In this document: one piece after another, positions 52,129 to 57,756 of the stretch
How positions within the stretch are numbered: position 1 is the stretch's first letter
Layout of the letters: every line of letters starts with the position of its first letter
Assembly: GCA_028288675.1 (NCBI GenBank)
Contig: JAQBNG010000107.1
Coordinates: 1-57,756, forward strand
DNA from: Flavisolibacter sp.
Lineage (GTDB): Bacteria > Bacteroidota > Bacteroidia > Chitinophagales > Chitinophagaceae
Direction: 5' to 3'
DNA length: 57,756 bases
Program-made: the position numbers and the translations under genes
Notes under the pieces: generated by a model
Seen by the model: only the letters and a program-made list of their open reading frames with translations
Told to the model about the DNA's origin: nothing
Database searches by the model: none

Positions 52129-52158
52129 ACTTATCAACCTGTCAACTTATCAACTTCC
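52129..52158. repeat. Right inverted-repeat arm of intact four-helix-bundle cassette
   Basis: ACTTATCAACCTGTCAACTT then ATCAACTTCC. It includes the gnd stop codon (TGA on the minus strand at 52150-52152). Partner of 51686-51714. Confidence 0.75.
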
Positions 52159-53580
52159 GTTTACGTTCCACTCCGTATGAAACACACCTTCCTTATCTAT
52201 ACGTTGATAAGTATGCGCTCCAAAAAAATCACGTTGTGCCTGGATAAGGTTTACCGGTAATCGTTCGCTGCAATACGCATCAAAATAGGCAAGGGCGCTA
52301 CTCATGGCGGCAACAGGAATTTTAGAATTTACTGCCAATGAAACGATCTTCCGGATACCAGCTTCTTTTTGTTTTAATACATCGGCAATGCTTTGATGCA
52401 GCAATACATTGGATAGCGTTGAATTTTCTGCGTAGGCTTTATCAAACTGGTAGAGTAAAGATGAACGGATAATACAGCCGCCCTTCCAGATAGAAACCAC
52501 ATCGGGCATTGGAATCTCCATTTTATAATCAACCGAAACTTTGGCTAGTAAACTTAAGCCTTGCGCATACGCAATAAGGAAAGAGAAGTATAAAGCATCT
52601 TCCAAATCCTGTATAAATTCAGTTGATGGCAGGGTAAGCTTTGTTATTTCTGTACCGTATAGTTTGCTTGCTTCTACTCTTTCATTTTTATACACCGATA
52701 GATCACGCATAGCAACTGCCATATCAATTGTTGGTATGGAAACCGGCAGGTTCATTGCATCCTGAGAGGTCCATTTGCCGGTGCCTTTAGAGCCAGCCTT
52801 GTCTAAAATATGATCTACCAGGTAATCTTTGTCATCCGCTGTTTCTGTATCTAATGTTCTAAAAACTTCCGCGGTAATTTCTATTAAAAACGATTGCAGG
52901 CTGCCCGCATTCCATTTTAAAAAGACAGCATGTAACTCTTCGTTTGTATAGCCTGCGCCGCGCTTCATAATGTCGTAGGCTTCGCTTATGAGTTGCATCA
53001 TAGCATACTCAATTCCGTTGTGCACCATTTTTACGTAATGCCCTGCCGGACCGTTTCCCATATAAGCTACACAAGGCTTGCCATCAACTTTAGCGGCTAT
53101 AGCTTCCAGTATAGGTTGTAAGTAGCGATAGGCTTCCTTATCACCACCGGGCATCATACTCGGGCCAAATCGTGCACCCGCTTCACCGCCCGAAACACCC
53201 ATTCCAAAAAAGTGAATGCCTTTCGGTTGCAGGTATTCAATTCGCTTTTGAGTGTCTTTATAAAACGAGTTGCCACCATCAATTAGAATATCATCTTCCT
53301 CTAAATAAGGCAACAGGTTATTTATCACATCGTCAACCGGCTTACCAGCGGGCACCAGCATCATTATTTTGCGGGGCTTTTTTAGGGAGCGCACCATTTC
53401 TTCAATATTGATGGTACCCTTTACAACCGTGCCTGAAGGTGCGGCTGCTTCCAGCTTATCGGCCCTTTCCTGTTTCAGATCAAAGCCTATTACTGCAAAA
53501 CCATTATCGGCTATGTTCAGCAAAAGATTACTGCCCATCACGCCAATGCCGATCATTCCGAAATCAAAAGTTGCTTCCAT
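52150..53580 (-). CDS. gnd: 6-phosphogluconate dehydrogenase, decarboxylating
   Basis: A 476-residue Gnd that converts 6-phosphogluconate to ribulose-5-phosphate with NADP. Motifs: IGVMGSNLLLNIADNG (nucleotide binding), MGVSGGEAGARFGPSMMPGG and catalytic HYVKMVHNGIEYAMMQ. It is full length. The stop codon lies inside an arm of the inverted repeat, so the cassette abuts gnd directly. The cytochrome c gene ends 2 nt upstream; zwf follows the cassette. Confidence 0.95.
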   Translation of the reverse strand: MEATFDFGMIGIGVMGSNLLLNIADNGFAVIGFDLKQERADKLEAAAPSGTVVKGTINIEEMVRSLKKPRKIMMLVPAGKPVDDVINNLLPYLEEDDILIDGGNSFYKDTQKRIEYLQPKGIHFFGMGVSGGEAGARFGPSMMPGGDKEAYRYLQPILEAIAAKVDGKPCVAYMGNGPAGHYVKMVHNGIEYAMMQLISEAYDIMKRGAGYTNEELHAVFLKWNAGSLQSFLIEITAEVFRTLDTETADDKDYLVDHILDKAGSKGTGKWTSQDAMNLPVSIPTIDMAVAMRDLSVYKNERVEASKLYGTEITKLTLPSTEFIQDLEDALYFSFLIAYAQGLSLLAKVSVDYKMEIPMPDVVSIWKGGCIIRSSLLYQFDKAYAENSTLSNVLLHQSIADVLKQKEAGIRKIVSLAVNSKIPVAAMSSALAYFDAYCSERLPVNLIQAQRDFFGAHTYQRIDKEGVFHTEWNVNGS

Positions 53581-53582
53581 AT

Positions 53583-54032
53583 TTATCCGTTTCTTTTAGT
53601 AGTGTCGGTTAAATGCTGCTGCTGCTCGGGCACTTTTACCGGTTTAGTAACAGGTTCTTTTTGTCCATTGTGACAGGTATAGCAGGTAACGGTTAAAGCG
53701 GTAGAAAGGTTGGCTGCTTTTCCGGAGTATGGAAAATATTGATCGTTAAGTTTATTGGTCATTGTCATCATCTCACGGGCTACCAGTTTATGCTTTTTTT
53801 TGTCGGAAGCCATATCCCACTCATCTTTTTCTACATTGTGTACATGGCAGAAACCACACTCAACATTCAGTGATACTGAAAAATGGTTCATTACGCTATC
53901 CATTTGCTGCTCAGTAATATTTTTAGGAAGAACCTTTAAATTCTTATACCCGGGGTCTTTAATACCAGTAAAGGCGTAGGAGATGATAACCAGGCAAATA
54001 ATTCCAATGGTGACAAAAAACGGTCTTTTCAT
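53583..54032 (-). CDS. Periplasmic cytochrome c with two haem sites
   Basis: A 149-residue exported cytochrome. An N-terminal hydrophobic segment (residues 5-22) acts as signal or anchor. Two haem motifs are present: CGFCH (59-63) and CYTCH (117-121). The layout around TEQQMDSVMNHFSVSLNVEC resembles the short cytochromes named after the photosynthetic reaction-centre c subunit, which occur in non-photosynthetic Bacteroidota. It sits 2 nt before gnd; no functional link is obvious. Confidence 0.85.
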   Translation of the reverse strand: MKRPFFVTIGIICLVIISYAFTGIKDPGYKNLKVLPKNITEQQMDSVMNHFSVSLNVECGFCHVHNVEKDEWDMASDKKKHKLVAREMMTMTNKLNDQYFPYSGKAANLSTALTVTCYTCHNGQKEPVTKPVKVPEQQQHLTDTTKRNG

Positions 54033-54092
54033 AAAGCGTTAAAATTTAGGACTCAAGTTATAGAAAAATCATGCACAAGCACTTAAACACGA

Positions 54093-54121
54093 CGTTGCCA
54101 TTTTGCTACGCCGTATTTTTG
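54093..54121 (+). promoter_or_regulatory. Predicted promoter of korB
   Basis: GTTG (54093-54096), 17 nt, then TATTTTTG (54114-54121) fit the Bacteroidota consensus except one position. The start codon lies 83 nt downstream, leaving a leader. Confidence 0.5.
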
Positions 54122-54204
54122 TTATCTTAAAATAAATCAATAACCTTTAATTTCTAAAGGCAGAATGCACTAAGACAATTAGAGGCATCGAAATATTAAT
54201 CATT

Positions 54205-55236
54205 ATGGAAGCAGCAACTATAAATAAAACGCCTTTGACCGCTAAAGATTTTGCTACCGACCAGGAAGTACGCTGGTGCCCCGGCTGCGGCGATTATTCT
54301 ATACTGGCACAGGTACAAAAGGTGATGCCTACATTGGGGATCCCCCGCGAGCAAATAGCTATCATATCGGGCATCGGTTGCTCGTCACGTTTCCCATATT
54401 ACATGAACGTTTACGGTATGCATTCTATTCACGGCAGGGCTACTGCTATCGCAAGCGGGTTGAAGGCAGCCCGACCCGATTTAAGTGTGTGGATCGTAAC
54501 AGGAGATGGCGATGGATTGAGCATCGGTGGCAACCATACTATTCATTTACTTCGCCGCAATTTTAATGTGAATGTGCTGTTGTTTAATAACCAGATTTAT
54601 GGTTTAACCAAAGGGCAGTACTCACCAACATCTGAAGAAAATAAAGTAACCAAGAGTACACCGTTTGGTAGCATTGATCATCCGTTCAACCCAATGGCGT
54701 TAGCGCTTGGCGCCGATGCCAGTTTTATAGCCCGCACAATGGACCGCGATGTAAAACATTTACAAAGCATGTTGCTACGGGCAAATGCTCACCAGGGAAC
54801 TTCCTTTCTGGAGATCTATCAAAACTGCAACATCTTTAATGATGGCGCTTTTGAAGCATTCACTGAAAAAGGTTCAAAGGCAGATGAGGCGCTTTTTTTG
54901 GAAAATGGCCAGCCCCTGATTTTTGGTGCTAACCGCGACAAGGGAATCAAATTGGATGGATTTAAACCTGTTGTTGTGAACCTGAATGACGGTAACAGCG
55001 CCGATGATTTATGGGTGCATGATGAAGGCGATCTGTACAAAGCGCAGATATTAACCCGCATGTTTGATGATCCAAGAGTGGAAGGTCATTTGCCCCGGCC
55101 ATTTGGTGTTTTTTACCAGGTGTCCCGCCCAACATATGAAGAAGTAATGAAAAAGCAAATTGATTATGCAAAGGAAAAGAAACCGGCTGATTTAAATAAG
55201 TTGCTGAGGGGAAATGAAGTTTGGGATATAGTTTAG
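54205..55236 (+). CDS. korB: 2-oxoacid:ferredoxin oxidoreductase, beta subunit
   Basis: A 343-residue beta subunit that binds thiamine diphosphate: RWCPGCGDYSILAQVQK, SGIGCSSRFPYYM and the TPP motif WIVTGDGDGLSIGGNH. It partners an alpha subunit to turn 2-oxoglutarate (or another 2-oxoacid) into acyl-CoA with ferredoxin. No alpha subunit lies next to it in the window, although the two are usually adjacent. It is followed by a bidirectional terminator. Confidence 0.9.
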   Translation: MEAATINKTPLTAKDFATDQEVRWCPGCGDYSILAQVQKVMPTLGIPREQIAIISGIGCSSRFPYYMNVYGMHSIHGRATAIASGLKAARPDLSVWIVTGDGDGLSIGGNHTIHLLRRNFNVNVLLFNNQIYGLTKGQYSPTSEENKVTKSTPFGSIDHPFNPMALALGADASFIARTMDRDVKHLQSMLLRANAHQGTSFLEIYQNCNIFNDGAFEAFTEKGSKADEALFLENGQPLIFGANRDKGIKLDGFKPVVVNLNDGNSADDLWVHDEGDLYKAQILTRMFDDPRVEGHLPRPFGVFYQVSRPTYEEVMKKQIDYAKEKKPADLNKLLRGNEVWDIV

Positions 55237-55260
55237 AAGATAAAACAGGACTATGTCATA

Positions 55261-55297
55261 AATAGAAAAGCCACAGTAGTTGTGGCTTTTCTATTTC
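55261..55297. terminator. Bidirectional terminator
   Basis: AATAGAAAAGCCACA and TGTGGCTTTTCTATT pair perfectly around a 5-nt loop between convergent korB and the 55317 gene. Confidence 0.85.
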
Positions 55298-55316
55298 TAT
55301 TTATTTTTTCGATGCT

Positions 55317-55649
55317 TTATATCATTTTACGTTGCATATCCGCCGTCATCAACTTCCCTTCAAGCACATTCGCTAATTCCACCACAGCTTCATTATCCCT
55401 TTTACGTGCCTCTTTTACTTTAGTAGGGAAAATAGAAATGCCATTATAAATGCTGTACTGTAAAGTAAGCTCGTATTTGTGAAGACGAAAGTCCCAGCTA
55501 ATAGCATCAAAATCATCTTCTTTGTTAGTAAACAGAATTTTCAGTTCATCAGTTAAAATACCTGCAATTTGATAAAAGCGTTTCAGGTTGCCTTCGCCAT
55601 CAATAACAGCTTCTGTACAACCAAGCGAGGTTCGTAGGGTGAGACTCAT
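55317..55649 (-). CDS. Small soluble protein of unknown function
   Basis: A 110-residue protein without signal peptide. It begins with a beta-rich part (LTLRTSLGCTEAVIDGEGNLK), then mixed alpha/beta sequence including WDFRLHKYELTLQYSIYNG, and ends in a charged helix. Residue use is coding-like. The family was not recognised. It lies 75 nt upstream of a small lipoprotein gene in the same direction. Confidence 0.65.
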   Translation of the reverse strand: MSLTLRTSLGCTEAVIDGEGNLKRFYQIAGILTDELKILFTNKEDDFDAISWDFRLHKYELTLQYSIYNGISIFPTKVKEARKRDNEAVVELANVLEGKLMTADMQRKMI

Positions 55650-55724
55650 ATAGCTATGTTTAGTATCTTTTTAGTAAGACAACGATCTCACACAACCTGC
55701 TGCACTTATTATATCAACCAATCG

Positions 55725-55904
55725 TTACGCCTTGAATTTTTTTGCTTTTGGCACTTTACTTCCGTCTAATAATTTTTCGGCGCCTACATTTTTACCGTTG
55801 CTGTCGCAACCATATTTGGGAGGGAAAGCTTTGTTCCATACACTGCATGAGGAAAGTGTTGTGAAAAAAAGAGAGAAAATTAATAGGTAGCGGAAGGCTT
55901 TCAT
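55725..55904 (-). CDS. Small lipoprotein
   Basis: A 59-residue lipoprotein with signal peptide and lipobox (LIFSLFFTTLSSCSVWNK). The mature part has a second Cys (KYGCDSNGKNVG) and a basic C-terminus (KVPKAKKFKA). The frame is open from 55961, but ATG 55904 begins the signal peptide. It follows the gamma-carbonic anhydrase by 34 nt in the same direction. The family was not recognised. Confidence 0.65.
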   Translation of the reverse strand: MKAFRYLLIFSLFFTTLSSCSVWNKAFPPKYGCDSNGKNVGAEKLLDGSKVPKAKKFKA

Positions 55905-55938
55905 ACTGATTGTTTTTCTTGGAACGATAAATATAAAT

Positions 55939-56478
55939 TTAAATTTTCTCGTTTGCAACATTCACGGCATCGAACCATTTTGCGTAGCCTACGTAATTAT
56001 TGGCGATGCGATTGATCTCTCCTTCTACTTTATCTACGGAAATTTCCTTTATTTTTTTAGCGGGTACGCCGGCATAAATAGCGTTGCTTTCGCAAATTGT
56101 TCCTTCTAAAACCACGGCACCGGCAGCAATGATCGTATTGCTATGCACTACCGCATTATCCATTACGATGGAACCCATGCCTATCAATACATTATCATGA
56201 ATTGTACAACCGTGCACAATAGCATTATGACCAATGGAAACATTATTACCAATTGTTGTCTTTGATCGCTTGAATGTACAATGGATGACAGCACCGTCCT
56301 GTACGTTTACTTTATTTCCCAATGTAATAGAATTTACATCGCCCCTAACAACTGTGTTAAACCAGATACTGCATTCATCACCCATTTTTACGTCGCCCAC
56401 TATTGTGCAGTTAGGCGCAATAAAACAAGCGTCGCCCCATTTTGGAAAAACATTTTCTACCGGTAAAATCAAAGCCAT
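55939..56478 (-). CDS. Gamma-carbonic anhydrase family protein
   Basis: A 179-residue left-handed beta-helix protein with hexapeptide repeats. Metal-binding His residues appear in GAVIHCTFKRSKTTIGNNVS and IGHNAIVHGCTIHDN. It belongs to the gamma-carbonic anhydrase/PaaY-like group; some members hydrate CO2 and others have lost activity. It is divergent from the class III aminotransferase at 56522. Confidence 0.9.
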   Translation of the reverse strand: MALILPVENVFPKWGDACFIAPNCTIVGDVKMGDECSIWFNTVVRGDVNSITLGNKVNVQDGAVIHCTFKRSKTTIGNNVSIGHNAIVHGCTIHDNVLIGMGSIVMDNAVVHSNTIIAAGAVVLEGTICESNAIYAGVPAKKIKEISVDKVEGEINRIANNYVGYAKWFDAVNVANEKI

Positions 56479-56521
56479 ACTATTTATAATTTACGATTGC
56501 AGATTTACGATTTTTGCGGCA

Positions 56522-57697
56522 ATGAACCTTCGGCAGTTATTTTTAAATCACGTTGCGCAAACTTCATCAGCACCCCTGGCATTGGAAATAGTGAAAGCAG
56601 AGGGGTGTGAACTGATTGACGCCTCCGGCAAAAAGTATATAGACCTCATTGGTGGCATAAGCGTAGCTAATGTTGGCCACCGGCACCGGAAAGTGGTAGA
56701 AGCTATAAAACAGCAAGCCGATAGTTATTTACATGTTATGGTATATGGTGAATTTGTACAAAGCCCCCAGGTACAATATGCAAAAGCATTGACTGAACAT
56801 TTACCGGCATCACTAAATTCTGTTTACTTTACTAATTCCGGCGCCGAGGCAGTTGAAGGCGCTATGAAGCTGGCTAAGCGGGCAACAGGTCGTACAGAAA
56901 TTATTGCTTTTAAGAACTCTTATCATGGCTCTACGCAAGGTGCTTTAAGTATAATTGGCGATGAATACTGGCGGAATGCTTACCGTCCCTTATTGCCCGA
57001 TGTACAACATTTAGTTTATAATTCATTTGAGGACCTGGAGCAGATAACAGAACGTACCGCTTGTGTAATTGCGGAAACAGTACAAGCAGAAGCAGGCATT
57101 TTGTCGCCGCAAAATGGTTGGCTGAAAGCATTACAAAACCGTTGTAAACAGGTTGGAACTCTTTTTATTCTTGATGAGATACAAGCGGGTTTTGGACGCA
57201 CCGGAAAGCTATGGGGATTTGAACATTTTAGTGTAGTGCCCGATGTTTTGCTGCTTGGAAAGGCACTTGGCGGAGGTCTGCCATTAGGTGCCTTTATCGC
57301 GGATAAGAATTTAATGAATCATTTAAGTGATAATCCTGTTCTTGGTCACATAACAACTTTTGGCGGTCACCCACTTTGTTGTGCTGCAGGCTTAGCAGCT
57401 TTTACTGCTTTGATAGAGGAAAAAATGTTTGATGATGTTGCGGAGAAAGAGCGTCTATTCAAAAGCCTTTTGCATCATCCCAAAATACGCACCGTCAATT
57501 CTTTTGGTTTATGGATGGCAATAGAATTTGAAAATTTCGAACAATGTAAAAGGGTAATTGACTATTGCATTGAAAGAGGCGTGCTTACCGATTGGTTCTT
57601 ATTTAACGCACATAGCTTGCGTATTTCGCCGCCATTGATTATTTCTAAAGAGCAAATTGAAGCGTCTTGTAAAATTATTTTAGAAGCACTTCAATAA
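56522..57697 (+). CDS. Class III PLP-dependent aminotransferase
   Basis: A 391-residue fold-type I aminotransferase of the acetylornithine/ornithine group. PLP site: FTNSGAEAVEGAMKLAK, IAETVQAEAG, LFILDEIQAGFGRTGKL and the Lys in LLLGKALGGGLPLGAF, with GHITTFGGHPLCCAAG later. The substrate is not determined. The frame is open from 56234, but that would overlap the divergent carbonic anhydrase gene; ATG 56522 (MNLRQLFLNHV) is the natural start. Confidence 0.9.
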   Translation: MNLRQLFLNHVAQTSSAPLALEIVKAEGCELIDASGKKYIDLIGGISVANVGHRHRKVVEAIKQQADSYLHVMVYGEFVQSPQVQYAKALTEHLPASLNSVYFTNSGAEAVEGAMKLAKRATGRTEIIAFKNSYHGSTQGALSIIGDEYWRNAYRPLLPDVQHLVYNSFEDLEQITERTACVIAETVQAEAGILSPQNGWLKALQNRCKQVGTLFILDEIQAGFGRTGKLWGFEHFSVVPDVLLLGKALGGGLPLGAFIADKNLMNHLSDNPVLGHITTFGGHPLCCAAGLAAFTALIEEKMFDDVAEKERLFKSLLHHPKIRTVNSFGLWMAIEFENFEQCKRVIDYCIERGVLTDWFLFNAHSLRISPPLIISKEQIEASCKIILEALQ

Positions 57698-57726
57698 TTA
57701 TTTGCAGATGTGGAAACCGCGAACTT

Positions 57727-57743
57727 ACTTTGCACTACAAAGT
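57727..57743. promoter_or_regulatory. Palindrome before the last gene start
   Basis: ACTTTG-CACTA-CAAAGT is a perfect 6-bp inverted repeat 7 nt before an ATG at 57751. It overlaps a TACTTTG sequence and could be an operator. Confidence 0.4.
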
Positions 57744-57750
57744 GCTTTTT

Positions 57751-57756
57751 ATGAGC
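57751..57756 (+). CDS. Start of a gene cut by the window end
   Basis: ATG AGC at the window edge, just after the palindrome. Only two codons are visible, so nothing can be said about the product. Confidence 0.3.

Overview
The window looks like part of a Bacteroidota chromosome, most likely family Chitinophagaceae. It carries a large secreted protein ending in a type IX secretion (T9SS)-style C-terminal domain, many short secreted proteins and lipoproteins, -7 boxes of the TAnnTTTG type (several only 3-6 nt before the start codon), a pyruvate/2-oxoglutarate:ferredoxin oxidoreductase beta subunit and an LpxH-type enzyme. No rRNA, tRNA, CRISPR array, transposase or phage structural gene was seen.

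Layout. 1-2.1 kb: a decayed lipoprotein gene and a secreted protein of unknown function. 2.1-5.5 kb (minus): beta-propeller-like protein, lpxH-like, D-2-hydroxyacid dehydrogenase, rsmA. 6-10 kb (plus): giant T9SS cargo, a dead four-helix-bundle gene between inverted repeats, pdxA. 10.2-16.4 kb (minus): LolA-like protein, ABC-2 transporter, coiled-coil membrane protein, pyrH, M48 lipoprotein protease. 16.6-18.8 kb: small envelope proteins. 19.5-24 kb (plus): metallophosphoesterase, then an operon of unknown protein, membrane protein, histidine kinase and LuxR-type response regulator. 24.2-29.9 kb (minus): membrane protein ending in a GAPFWFD motif, amidase without signal peptide, DUF2235 lipase, solo LuxR protein, patatin. 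30.4-36 kb: DAG-kinase-like protein, FkbM methyltransferase, membrane patatin, ctaA. 36-45.6 kb: rnhB, glycosyltransferase, aminotransferase, amino acid permease plus Cys/Met PLP enzyme, RND adaptor, gpsA. 45.8-54 kb (minus): DMP19-like, trmD, fabG, GH3, and the pentose phosphate genes zwf and gnd with a cytochrome c. 54.2-57.7 kb: korB, small proteins, gamma-carbonic anhydrase, class III aminotransferase, and the first codons of another gene.

The most interesting features are not classical genes. (1) A PF05635-like four-helix-bundle gene sits between 29-30 bp inverted repeats exactly between gnd and zwf; a second, decayed copy with unrelated inverted repeats sits just after the T9SS gene. 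The arrangement recalls rRNA intervening sequences but lies in protein operons. (2) A repeat at 19.1 kb and, inverted, at 25.3 kb has conserved blocks, variable hairpins and a compensated closing stem, as expected of a structured RNA or folded ssDNA element. (3) A dispersed repeat (core GCGTCGC / TACAAGAG) bounds two intergenic regions, each enclosing a different long perfect inverted repeat. (4) The kinase/regulator operon and the solo luxR gene share a GGGTGTTTTCC inverted-repeat operator candidate, linking two transcription units around a cluster of predicted envelope hydrolases. Family assignments come from motif recognition; no database search was run.
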